From Dipteronia dyeriana (Eukaryota; Streptophyta; Magnoliopsida; Sapindales; Sapindaceae), in contig CM065302.1 in assembly GCA_032871835.1 (NCBI GenBank), positions 5,517,094-5,581,093 on the forward strand: a stretch of DNA of 64,000 nt. Reading direction: 5' to 3'. The notes below the pieces were generated by a model. It did not search any database. It saw only the letters and a program-made list of their open reading frames with translations, and was not told the origin of the DNA. The stretch's first letter is position 1; the number at the start of each line of letters is the position of its first letter. Shown here one piece after another: positions 32,411-43,707 of this stretch. The translations under genes were made by a program, and so were the position numbers.

Positions 32411-33055
32411 TGTTGTCGAGAAGAAATTGCAAGCACACAAATCTAAACACCAAATAGAAAGCAATAATAAAAGAAGACACAAAAGATTTTACGTGGTTCA
32501 GTAATTTACCTACATCCACGGAACGCACCACACTCAATCCACTATAACTCAGAGTTGATTACAATCTCTTTGTCTCTCTTTCAGTCTCTCTACAATTGCT
32601 CTCTCTCTCTAGCAATTTTCTCACATATTATGCACTATTTTTCTGCTCTATTCTTCTCTGTCTATTAAGTACAAATAATGGTGGTATTTATATGAGAGCA
32701 CTAGGGTTTGTCAAATTCCAATTGGAATCTATTTCCTATTTCAATTACTTATGCACGCAAGATTTCCTCTTTCCCCGCTAAACCCGTCTCTACCGCGGTC
32801 AGGACCGCTGTGTGGGCACATGCCTGCACCGCGGTCCACAACGAGTAACACGCATGTGGAACTCCGCTCCACAGACAGCGGTGTGTGCATCTTGTCTGTG
32901 CCGCAGTACGCAACGCATGTCACCTCTGGAATTCTTCGTTGTGTGTGCCGCGGTCTGGTCATTGCCACAACCGTGGTCGCCTCCACCGCGGCCGTCGTCG
33001 TGCTACCTGCAAGAGTTATTTTCTTCACTTGTTTCTGGCTTCACATAACCCAACA
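32411..33055 (-). repeat. 3' LTR of the Tnt1-like element
   Basis: 645 bp with TGTTGTCG...CCCAACA ends. On the minus strand a TATAAATACC box lies at about 32694-32685, before a CT/GA-rich leader. U3 (about 32770-33005) is strikingly CpG-rich, with repeated ACCGCGGTC-type words. Confidence 0.92.
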
Positions 33056-33070
33056 ATCTCCCACTTGAAG
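33056..33070 (-). promoter_or_regulatory. Polypurine tract of the Tnt1-like element
   Basis: CTTCAAGTGGGAGAT on the minus strand, directly beside the 3' LTR. It is the usual plus-strand primer of plant copia elements, and the 18.4-kb element has AGTGGGAGAT in the same place. Confidence 0.85.
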
Positions 33071-33262
33071 ACTGAAACTCAATATGCGTTCTCCATCCTT
33101 CCTTGATGACTTAGTGGATAAATAACAGTGTGCTCATTCCCCATGTTTTTACTCTTGAAGACCCACTGAAGTTGCGCACAACTTCTGTTTTTCAGTAGTG
33201 ATTGGCTTGGTTAACATGTCAGCCGGATTCTTAGTTCCTGCAATATTCACTAGCTTCAACAC

Positions 33263-34675
33263 TCATTCTTCAATTAACGATCGAATAAAGTGGTAGCGCA
33301 GATCTATATGCTTGGTCCTAGAATGGAACGCTGAATTCTTGCCCAAGTGTATTGCACTTTGACTGTCACTATGCAACACATTCATCATCTGATCGAATCC
33401 CAACTCGGCTAACAACCCTTGTAACCATATCAGCTTTTTGCTTGCTTCTGTCACAGCCATATACTTAGCTTTTGTTGTAGAGATTGTCACTATCTTCTGC
33501 AACTGGGACACCCAACTAACTGTAGTACACGCCATGGTAAACACATATCCAGTGGTACTTCTTCTATGATCCACTTCTCCGGTAAAATATGAATCCACAT
33601 AACCTTCCAGCTTGAGTTCATCTCTCTTAAAGGTTAGACACTTCTCTGTCGTACCCTGCAGGTATCTTAGGATCCTTTTCACGGCCTCCCAGTGAGGCTT
33701 GCCCGGATTGGACATGTAGCGGCTCATAACTCCCACTGTTTGGGAAATGTTAGGTCTTGTGCAAGTCATGGCATACATTAGACTTCCAATTGCTGAATCG
33801 TATGGAACTCTAGCCATGAAGTCCTTCTCTTCTTCCGTCTTCGGAGTCTGATCCTTAGACAACTTGAAGTGACTAGCTAAAGGTGTTCTTACTGGTATAA
33901 CATTTCCCATGCTGAATCTCTATAACACCTTCCGAACATATTCTGCTTGTGAAAGATTCATTGTACCTTCCTGTTCGTTTCTGCTAATCCTCATTCCAAG
34001 AATTTGTTTTGCTGGACCCAAATCCTTCATTTCGAATTCATTCGAAAGTTGCTTATTCAAATTATTTATCTCTTCTAAATCTGCACCAGCTACTAACATG
34101 TCATCAACATAAAGTAGTAATATTATAAAGCTGGACTTAACCTTTTTGAAGTAGCAGCAGTGGTTAGCATTGCATATTAAGTAGCCATTCCCTTGCATGA
34201 ATCCATCGAACTTCTTGTGCCACTATCGGGGAGCTTGTTTTAAACCATACAAGCTCTTAGTCAACTTGCATACCAACTCCTTCTTGCCATCTTCCACAAA
34301 CCCCTCTGGTTGCTTCATGTATATCTCTTCCTCCAAATCTCCATGAAGAAAGGCAGTCTTCACATCTAACTACTTCGGATATAACCCTTTTGCTGCGACA
34401 ATAATTAACACTAACCGGATCGTAGTTAGTTTAACAACAGGAGAAAAAATTTCAGAGTAGTCGATACCTTCAATTTGTTAGAAACCTTTGACTACGAGTC
34501 GTGCCTTGTATCTCTTGGAACAGTCATGTTTCTCCTTGATCCAATACACCCACTTATTCTGTAGAGATTTCTTTCCTTTAGGAAACTTGGCTAACTCCCA
34601 AGTTTGGTTAGATACTAACGACTCCATCTCATCATTCATTACAAGCTCCCACTTGCTCCCATCTTCCCCTGACAA
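33263..34675 (-). pseudogene. Tnt1-like reverse transcriptase and RNase H
   Basis: On the minus strand from 34675: WELVMNDEMESLVSNQTWEL and KRYKARLVVKGF (RT start), a broken middle (34200-34478), then FIILLLYVDDMLVAGADLEE, with the YVDD catalytic pair, and FEMKDLGPAKQILGMRI (33920-34198). The 33263-33910 frame carries the rest: YDSAIGSLMYAMTCTRPNI, GYVDSYFTGEVDHRRSTTGY (RNase H), then LHSDSQSAIHLGKNSAFHSR and TKHIDLRYHFIRSLIEE. A stop separates the last two frames at about 33911. Strong resemblance to the Tnt1 family. Not translatable as one protein. Confidence 0.92.
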
Positions 34676-35401
34676 GTTTCATCATAGTACTCAGGTTCTC
34701 CCATATCTGTCAGCAGCATGTAGTGCAAGTATTTCCTATTTGGTATAGGAGTTCGAGTTGATCTTCTCAATGTATTATGGACCTGTGTTATTGGAACATC
34801 TCTAGGTAGGGTTGGTTCTTGTACCTTGGGCTGCACACCTTGCTCTTCATCATTCTGTTTGATGTGTTCCATGATCATTCTATCCTGTGCATCATTCGGT
34901 CCAAAAAACTCTGGCTCTTCCGGCTCAGACATCTGTGTGTTCCTATCTTTGTACATGACCCTTTCGTTGAAGACAACATCTCTACTTTTGATCATCTTAC
35001 GGTTTTGGTCATCCCACAGCTTGTAACCAAAGTCATCCTCTCCATAGCCCACTAAAGTACACTTTACTGACTTGGCGTCTAGCTTACTCCGCACATGATC
35101 ACCTATATGTACATAAGAGACACCCAAACACTTTAAGGTGATAAAGTTTCTCCATTGCCAAGATACATTTTACCCATATTTTCGGAGACGTAGTTCTCGA
35201 GCAATTCCCTGTGAAGTGTGGCATGTAATGACGCTCCCGAATCCAAGACCCAGGACTCCGTCTTGCTTTCCAACGAGTAGATAAGGCAGTCATCTGACTC
35301 ATTCGATACACAATTCGCACTGCTCTTGCCCTTATCTTTCTTCTCAGATCTACACTCATACGAGAGATGACATTTCTTACCACAATTCTAGCATTCAGCA
35401 T
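34639..35401 (-). pseudogene. Tnt1-like gag end, protease start and integrase C-terminus joined by a deletion
   Basis: The minus strand first reads a zinc knuckle (NCGKKCHLSYECRS) and the protease active-site region WVLDSGASLHAT. It then passes through a YLGNGET-like strand and jumps directly to LKVFGC and, in the next frame, SYVHIGDHVRSKLDAKSVKC and LVGYGEDDFGYKLWDDQNRK, the C-terminal part of integrase. The integrase zinc finger and DDE core are absent. The linker before RT contains RRSTRTPIPNRKY, normal for the family. Confidence 0.88.
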
Positions 35402-35609
35402 CCCTTTTGCTTCGTTGCTGGTTTCCCGAATAGTTAGCCTGATTTCTTGATTTGTACTTACCTCTAGACTTTGATCTTCCCCGTTAACTTGTGTTTCGAT
35501 TTCTGCCTATGCCTTTTCTACCTTCCAAACTCAATGCTGAAGATGTAGATGCCCCTGATCCCTCTTCACGCATCCTGATCTCTTCCATCATGATCATGTT
35601 TATAACCTA

Positions 35610-36110
35610 CTAAAGATTCAACTTTTCTTTCCCGAACGAGTTGGCAATCGACTGGCATGTCGTTTTCCAACTTTCTGGCATTTGGGTGAGTAGAAACGCC
35701 GCCATAAACTCCTCATCAAACCCCATATATAAAGAACACAACCCGTCCTTTACTACATTGAACTGGTTCAGAAAATCTTTAAAGTTCTGACCCTCTGCCA
35801 TCTTCAAGGTTGATAACTTCTTGACAAGATGGACTTTCCTTACCGCAGAAGGTTGTTCGTATAGGTATGATAGGGTATCCAATAGATCTTTGGTTGTATG
35901 TTGATCCTTTACGTTGAAGGCGACCTGCTTCGTCAAACTGAGACTAATTGCTCCCAATGCTTTCCTGTCCAGGAGTTCAGAGTCATCATCATCCATGTTC
36001 TTCTGTTTTCGTTTCTTTTCCCAATCTTCATCTGTCATATCTTTGCTCTCTCTTTTATCGGTAAATACAGATCCGTCTGGTACAGATAATCTTCCATCTA
36101 CATCTTCCAA
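35610..36110 (-). pseudogene. Tnt1-like gag (UBN2 domain)
   Basis: An open frame of 166 codons reading MTDEDWEKKRKQKNM, ISLSLTKQVAFNVKDQHTTK and LSYLYEQPSAVRKVHLVKKL, then MAEGQNFKDFLNQFNVVKDG and LLTQMPESWKTTCQSIANS. It is the capsid-type gag of plant copia elements. The native start lies further upstream in another frame (near 36170, after FEFQLLEDV-like text broken by a stop), so the first methionine here is not the original start. Confidence 0.88.
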
Positions 36111-36249
36111 AAGCTGAAATTCAAACCATTGAATTTCTCAATCTAATGCATTTCCTTCTCTGACTCCATCTCCACGACGAAATCGATGACCTCGAGAGAA
36201 CCTAGATTTGTGTGAATAATATGCCCCAACCTGGAGATCTGATACTAAT

Positions 36250-36892
36250 TGTTGTCGAGAAGAAATTGCAAGCACACAAATCTAAACACAAAATAGAAAG
36301 CAATAATAAAAAAAGACACAAAAGATCTTACGTGGTTCAACAGTTAGCCTACGTCCACGGAGCGCACCGCACTCAATCCACTATATCTCAGAGTTGATTA
36401 CAATCTCTCTATCTCTCTTTCTGTCTCTCTTTCTGTCTCTCTACAATTGCTCTCTCTCTCTAGGAATTTCCTCACACACTACGAACTATTTTTCTGCTCT
36501 ATTCTTCTCTGTCTATTAAGTACAAATAATGGTGGTATTTATATGAGAGCACTAGGGTTAGTCAAATCCCAATTGGAATCTATTTCCTATTCCAATTACT
36601 TGTGCACGTAGGATTTTCTCTTTCCTAGCGAAACCCATCTCGACCGTGGTCTGGACAGCTGTGTGGGCACATGCCTGCACCGCTGTTCACAATGCGTAAC
36701 ACGCCTGTGGAACTCCATTCCACATACCGCGGTGTGTGCATCTTGTCTGCGACACTGTACGCACAGCATGTCACCTTTGGAATTCTTCGCAATGTGTGCC
36801 GCGATTTGGGTCATTGCCTCCAGTACAATCGCTGTCGCGCCACTTGCCAGAGTTGTTTTCTTCACTTGTTTCTGGCTTTACATAACCCAACA
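36250..36892 (-). repeat. 5' LTR of the Tnt1-like element, CpG-decayed
   Basis: 643 bp, partner of 32411-33055. In the GC-rich U3 stretch (about 36636-36860) many CG dinucleotides kept in the other LTR are changed to TG or CA (for example ACCGTGG for ACCGCGG, GCGATTTGG for GCGGTCTGG). This suggests methylation-driven decay after insertion. Confidence 0.92.
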
Positions 36893-39800
36893 AATTGAGA
36901 ATGCATGATAGTGCAATATGTTTTAAAAAATTTGTTTGTATATGCTTATAAGCATTAGTTTTGCCACCTGTTATAAAAACTGTGATATCACTAGGAGCTT
37001 CAAGTACAACTAATAGTATGTAACTTTATATGCTAGAAATTACAATCACCTCGTCTCATCTCTTGCTTCGAATATAAGAATTACAAGCACACAAAATGTA
37101 ACCAAAACTCTTATAACACTAATAGTTAATAATGTTTATGTGAACGTAGAAGTTAGAAACAAAAAAATAATTAACACTACAACCAAACAAGCATTTAACA
37201 ACATGAAAAGCATGTTGTTAATTTTGTAGCAAAAACTCGTAAGTTGGTTAACTTATTAGTTTGTGGAGTGAGCTGATGGTTGATCACCTTACTGACCAAC
37301 ATGAAGTAATCAACATTTCTTTAAACTGTATGTCGCTTCAGTCTCTTTTAACAATTTAGATAATTGAGACATGAGAATTGAGACAGCATTATAGTGCAAT
37401 ATGTTTTGAGAAATTTGTTTGTATATGCTCATATGCATCAGTCTTGCAACCTGTTATCAAAACTGTGACATCAGTAGGAGCTTCAAATACAGCTAATGGT
37501 ATGTACCTATATATGCTAGAAATTACAATCACCTCGTCTCTTCTCTTGGTTGGAATTTTCCAACATTACAAGCACAAAAAATGTAACCAAAACTCTTGTA
37601 ACACTAATTGTTAATAATGTTTGTGTGAAGTTAGAAGTTAGAAACAAAAAAATAATTAATAATAGAACTAAACAAGTATTTAAAAACGTGAAATGTATGT
37701 TGTTAATATTGTAGCAAAAGCTCCTAAGTTGGCTAACTTATTAGTTAGTGCAGTGAGTAGATGGTTGATCACCTTATTGACCAACATAAAGTAATCAACA
37801 TTTCTTTATACTATAAGTCGCTTCATTCTCTTATAACAATTTGGATAAGTTGAGACATGAGAATTGAGAATGCATGATAGTGCAATATGTTTGGAGAAAT
37901 TTGTTTGTATATGCTTAAAAGCATCAGTCTTGCCATCTGTTATCAAAACTTTGACATCACTGAGAGCTTCAAGTACAACGACTAGTATGTACCTATATAT
38001 ACTAGAAAGTACAATCACCTCGTCTCATCTCTTGTTTCGAATTTAAGAATTACATGCACACAAAATGTAACCAAAACTCTTATAACACTAATTGTTAATA
38101 ACGCTTGTGTGAAGTTAGAAGTTAGAAACAAAAAAATAATTAACACTACAACTAAACAAGCATTTAACAACATGAAATGTATGTTGTTAATATTGTAGCA
38201 AAAGCTCCTAAGTTGGTTAACTTATTAGTTAGTGGAGACCAACATGAAGTAATCAACATTTCTTTAAACTGTATTTCGCTTCATTCTCTTCTAACAATTT
38301 AGATAAGTTGAGGCATGAGAATTGAGAATGCATGATAGTGCAATATGTTTGGAGAAATTTGTTTGTATATGCTTATAAGCATCGGTCTTGCCACCTGTTA
38401 TCAAAACTGCGACATCACTGGGAGCTTCAAGTACAACTGATAGTATGTACCTATCTATGCTAGATATTACAATCACCTTGTCTCATCTCTTGTTTCAAAA
38501 ATAAACATTACAAGCGCACAAAATGTAACCAAAACTCTTATAACACTAATTGTTTATAATGTTTGTGTGAACTTAGAAGTTAGAAACAAAAAAATAATTA
38601 ACAATTGAACTAAACAAGTATTTAACAACGTGAAATGCATGTTTTTAATATTGTAGTAAAAGCTTCTAAGTTGGATAACTTATTAGTTAATGTAGAGAGT
38701 AGATGGTTGATCACCTTATTGACCAACATAAAGTAATCAGCATTTCTTCAAACTGAATTTCATTTCATTCTCTTATAACAATTTAGATTAGTTGAGACAT
38801 GGGAATTGAGAATGCATGATAGTGCAATATGTTTGGAGAAATTTGTTTATATATGCTCATAAGCATCAGTCTTGCCACCTGTTATCAAAACTCTGACATC
38901 ACAGGGAGCTTCAAGTACAACTAATAGTATGTACCTATATATACTCGAAATTACAATCACCTCGTCTCATCTCCTGCTTCGAATATAGAAATTACATGCA
39001 CACAAAATGTTACCAAAGCTCTTATAACACTAATTGTTAATAATGTTTGTGTGAACTTTGAAGTTAGAAAAAAAAAATTTAACACTACAACTAAACAAGC
39101 ATTTAACAACATGAAATGCATGTTGGTAATATTGTAGCAAAAGCTCTTAAGTTGGTTAACTTATTAGTTAATGGAGTGAGCTGATGGTTGATCACCTTAT
39201 TGACGAACATGAAGTAATCAACATTTCTTTAAATTGTATGTCGCTTCATTCTTTTCTAACAATTTAGATAAGTTAAGACATGAGAATGCATGATAGTGCA
39301 ATATGTTTTGAAAAATCTGTTTGTATATGCTAATAAGCATCAGTCTTGCCATATGTTATCAAAACTATGACATTACCAGGAGATTCAAGTACAGCTAATA
39401 GTATGTACCTATATATGCTAGAAAACACAATCACCTCGTCTCATCTCTTGCTTCAAATATAAACATTACAAGCAAACAAAGTGTAACCAAAACTCTTATA
39501 ACACTAATTGTTAATAAAGTTTGTGTGAACTTAGAAGTTAGAAACAAAAATATAATTAACACCACAACTAAACAATCATTTAACAACATGAAATGCATGT
39601 TGTTAATATTGTAGCAAAAGCTCCTAAGTTGGTTAACTTATTAGTTAGTGGGGTGAGATGATGGTTGATCTCCTTTTTGACCGACATGAAGTAATCAACA
39701 TTTCTTTAAACTGTATGTCGCTTCATTCTTTTCTAACAATTTAGATAACTTGAGACATGTGAATTAAGATTGCATGATATTGCAATATGTTTTGAATTTT

Positions 39801-41021
39801 TTTATATATATGCCTTTAAGCATCAGTCTTGCCACATGTTATAAAAAATGTGACATCACTGGGAGCTTCAAGTACAACTAATAGTATGTACCTATATATG
39901 CTAAAAGTTACAATCACATCGTCTCATCTCTTGGTTCGAATTTACGAATTACAAGCACACAAAATGTAACCAAAACTCTTATAACACTAATTGTTAATAA
40001 CGTTTGTGTGAACTTAGAAGTTAGAAACAAAAAAAAATAAGTAACACTACAACTAAACAAGCATTTAACAACACGAAATGCATGTTGTTAATATTGTAGC
40101 AAAAGCAACTAAGTTGGTTAACTTTTTAGTTAGTGGAGTGAGTTGATGATTGATCATTTTATTGACCAACATGAAGTAATCAACATTTCTTTAAACTTTA
40201 TGTCACTTCATTCTCTTTTAACAATTTAGATAAGTTGAGACATAAGAATTGAGAATGCATGATAGTGTAATATGTTTGGAGAAATTTGTTTGTATATGCC
40301 TATAAACATCAGTCTTGCCTCATGTTATAAAAACTGTGACATCACTGGGAGCTACAAGTACAACTAATAGAAACTACCTATATATGCTAGAAATTACAAT
40401 CACCTCGTCTTATCTCTTGCATCTAATTTAGGAATTACAAGCACAGAAAATGTCACCAAAACTCTTACAACACTAATTGTTAATAATGTTTGTGTAAACT
40501 AAGAAATTAGAAACAAAAAAATAATTTATACCACAACTAAACAAGCATTTAACAACACAAAATGCATGTTGTTTATATTGTAGCAAAAGCTCTTAAGTTG
40601 GTTTACTTATTAGTTAGTGGAGTGAGCTGATGGTTGATCATCTTATTGACCAACATGAAGTAATCAACATTTCTTTAAACTGTATGTCACTTCATTCTTT
40701 TCTAACAATTTAGATAAGTTGAGACAATAGAATTGAGAATGCATGATAGTGCAATATGTTTTGTGAAATTTGTTTGTATATGCTCATAAGCATCAGTCTT
40801 GCCACCTGTTATCAAAACTGTGACATCACTGGGAGCTTCAAGTATAGCTAATAGTATGTACCTATATATGCTCGAAATTAAAATCACCTCGTCTCATCTC
40901 TTTCTTCAAATATAGAAATTACATGCACACAAAATGTAACCAAAACTCTTATAACACTAATTGTTAAAAATGTTTGTATGAACTTATAAGTTAGAAACAA
41001 AAAAATAATTAACACCACAAC
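36893..41021. repeat. Satellite array, segment 2 (about 8.5 monomers)
   Basis: The same ~484-bp satellite resumes in register after the copia element. One monomer near 38235 lacks about 35 bases (the TGAGCTGATGGTTGATCACC block). Minus-strand 61-codon frames persist at 37806-38018, 38291-38476 and 40702-40887, while other monomers have lost them. It ends at the 8-bp TSD ACCACAAC (41014-41021) of the hAT-like element. Confidence 0.95.
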
Positions 41022-42343
41022 TAGGGATTGCAATTGTACCCAGACCCGTTAGTACCGAACCGAACCCGAACCGTATATGTCGGGTCTAGGTCCTCATATT
41101 TGGGTCATGGGTCGGGTATGGGTCCAAAATAATAGACCCGATTCGGGTCTGGGTCGGGTCTCGGGCTGAGTAAAAAACCCGCACCTAGACCCATAGACCC
41201 GACTAGTTCAAAACACTGTCGTTTTACTCACTGAACCTAATTTTTATTCTTTTCTTCTCTTGCAGCCGCATATATCAGTCTTCTTCTTCTTTTCTTCTTC
41301 TTGCAGCCACACTTTTCTTCTTCTTCTTTCAGACCAGAATTTCAGAACATCTCATCTCCTGTTTTGATTCTATTTTCTTCTTTTCGTCATTTCTTCTTCC
41401 CACCTTTCGACGGCCTCAAAGTCCAAACCCCAAAATTGAGAGTTTCTTCAAAATCGCGACTTGGAGAGCTCAATGACCAAACCCAAAAACTGATAGCTTC
41501 TTCAAAATGTTGACAGAGTATTCAATCTCTCTCACAAATTAGTCTTAAACTACCTTTGATTGGGGTAAAATTTGGATCCTTTTTTACGATTATCATGATT
41601 TTATTGTTAATCGTTATTTTCTTGATTTAGGATTCGTTTTGGGTTGGTGTAGAATATTTGTTTTTTAATGAAATGCTTGTCCTATATATGTAATGAAAAA
41701 TCTAGATTTCTTGTAAATCTTACTATCCATGTATAGTTTAGTTCTTTATCAGATTGTTATTTATTATTATTATTTTCTTATTGTTTTTTTTTTCAAATTG
41801 CTAGTATATGTATCAAGATTTGGGGATTTTTTTAGGGTTTGGTGTTTCTTAGATTCAGTTTGTTTGTTTGTTTTAAAAATTATTTATTCAACCTAATGGT
41901 TTTATCTTAGATTTTTTTTTTCATGCCAAAGAGACAAAGACAGACTCAAATTAGAGTATGATGGGCTTCTTTGTTGATAATTATGTTTTCAGATTTTTCC
42001 ATATGCGATGTTGAAAAATGTACCTGAAAATGGAAACTAAAGAAAATTGTTTGAAGAAATGACACTCTCATCATAGTGAAGCACAAGTTGTCATTTTTTT
42101 TGCAACCTTTGATTTACATTCGGGTCTGTGGCTCTATGGCTCTGTGGGTCTACGGGTTCAGACCCGGACCCATGAAATTTCACGGGTCTTCGGGGCCGGT
42201 TTGGGTCCGCTTAAGACCCGTGGGTCTAGACCCAAACCCGAACCCAAAATTTTTAATGGGTCTAGGTCTAATTTTTTTATGGGTCTGGGTCTGGGTCCAG
42301 GTCTAGTAGGACTTAACCCGAACCCGACCCATTGTCATCCTTA
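41022..42343. mobile_element. hAT-like non-autonomous element with GGGTCT-repeat arms
   Basis: Left end TAGGGATTGCAAT and right end, in reverse complement, TAAGGATGACAAT. The flanking 8-bp duplications ACCACAAC (41014-41021) and ACTACAAC (42344-42351) interrupt a satellite monomer that elsewhere reads ACTACAAC once. TAGGGATGGCAAT-type ends with 8-bp TSDs are typical of plant hAT MITEs. Both arms are dense in GGGTC, GGGTCTGGGTC and GACCCG words (41040-41210 and 42120-42330). The interior is CT-rich then AT-rich, with no transposase. Captured host sequence in the middle (41230-41520) is possible but not identified. Confidence 0.85.
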
Positions 42344-42388
42344 ACTACAACTAAACAAGCATTTAACAACATTAAATGCATGTTGATA
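42344..42388. repeat. Satellite sliver between the hAT element and the LINE
   Basis: Only 45 bases of monomer (ACTACAACTAAACAAGC to GTTGATA) separate the two insertions. The last 13 bases, ATGCATGTTGATA, are the left TSD of the LINE. Confidence 0.9.
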
Positions 42389-42884
42389 CTTTTTTTTTTT
42401 GAAGCAGCACATTTATTAAAGAAGCCAAAAGGCATGAGCCAAAACATTACGAATCATCACTCAACCAAAACAAAGACCATTGTGCAGCTCAAACAAAACA
42501 GCCTTGACTTTTCACTTTGCTATACAATAACGAAACAAACAAAGTAAAATTGCACCACAAACCTAGATAAAATACTCCAGCAACAACTCGAACGCCGAAA
42601 AACAAACTAGCAAAACAAGAACTAAAATGCTTTGCAAGAAGAAACCTAAACCAACTGCCATAAGACAAAAACCACAACTTAACAACTCTGAAGAACAACC
42701 AAAGGAACAATACTCAAACTAAACAGAGTCACCCCATTCCAATCTATTTCCGCAACCTCTGGATCCATTTTTGCAAAACAATCCGCAAAAGAGTTCAACT
42801 CCTTAGGCAGAAATTTAATCTCCAAACCCACCCAATTATGCAGAATTTACCTAATGTCATGAATTAAAGATACCAAGTTTGGAT

Positions 42885-43656
42885 TCACAAATTTCTCACC
42901 ATACACCATGCCACAACTGATTTTGAATCACTAAAAATAATGATATTGCAGTTCTCATTTGGTTGTCCGTCAATGAGCAGCTGACATGCCCTATGTATGG
43001 CATAGATCTCAGCAGAAGTGGCATCCAAAACACCCACAAAATATGAAAACAAGCATAAAATCTTTTCATTCCAATCTCGAAGCACACCCCCTATTCCGGC
43101 GTTACCAGGATTACCCCTGGATGACCCATCCATAAAGAACGACCACGTTGGAATTGAAGGAATAAATCTAACATTACTACTTTTTTCCATTGCCTTGCGA
43201 GAGTCAACACATCTTTCTTTTATATCTAGCACAAGCAAAGCTAAATCAACTTTCGAACCACAACCGAAATTAAAAAAAAAAGAGCCACACGAAACTTGAT
43301 TGTGTCTTGCTTCTTCCCCATATCAGACTTCCCGCCTTGAAAAACCACATTATTATGACACTCCCAAATTGACCAGACTATAGCAAAAAAAAAATGTTCC
43401 ATGTTCTCTTCTTTGAGGTAGATGGGCATAAAAAATTACAACCCAACACCTAGTCCTTTACTGTCGGTGAAAGACACACATTCACATCCCACCATCCCAT
43501 ACAAGTTCTCCAAACCGAATTGGACCATTCACACATCATGAAAACATGGTCAATTGATTCAATACCACCACTACACATCGGACAACACGTGCTACTAATC
43601 TGCGCTACACCAAATTTTAGAAGCACTTCCTTAACCAAAGTCCTACCCTTTAACAA
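42885..43656 (-). pseudogene. LINE ORF2 C-terminus: zf-RVT and RNase H
   Basis: The 43450-43656 frame gives the zinc region (CCPMCSGGIESIDHVFMMC). 43241-43429 gives the linker (FFFAIVWSIWECHNNVVFQG). 42885-43238 gives RNase H: FFMDGSSRGNPGNAGIGGVL (catalytic D), SAEIYAIHRACQLL (E) and IIIFSDSKSVVAW (D). The protein ends truncated near WCMVRNL. The three parts lie in three different frames. A long 3' UTR follows down to the A-tail. Confidence 0.9.
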
Positions 43657-43707
43657 TTGCCAAACAAAAACCTCAACTTTTGGAGGGCATAAACATTGCC
43701 AAATAAA

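Larger units (their letters stand above)
32411..36892 (-). mobile_element. Tnt1-like (Tork-type) copia element inserted in the satellite
   Basis: A complete-ended element, minus strand, with TSD AATTG (32406-32410 and 36893-36897) inside a satellite monomer. The 3' LTR is 32411-33055 and the 5' LTR is 36250-36892. The polypurine tract lies next to 33056 and the PBS region at about 36237-36249 (TAGTATCAGATC, a decayed TGGTATCAGAGC). Gag, a protease start, the C-terminal end of integrase, RT and RNase H are recognisable; the integrase core is deleted. Several stops and frameshifts break the frames. Confidence 0.93.

Noticed and set aside
32741..33106. Overlapping frames on both strands in the GC-rich LTR part
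   Set aside because: Open in several frames because the stretch is GC-rich and poor in stop codons; the segment is LTR U3.
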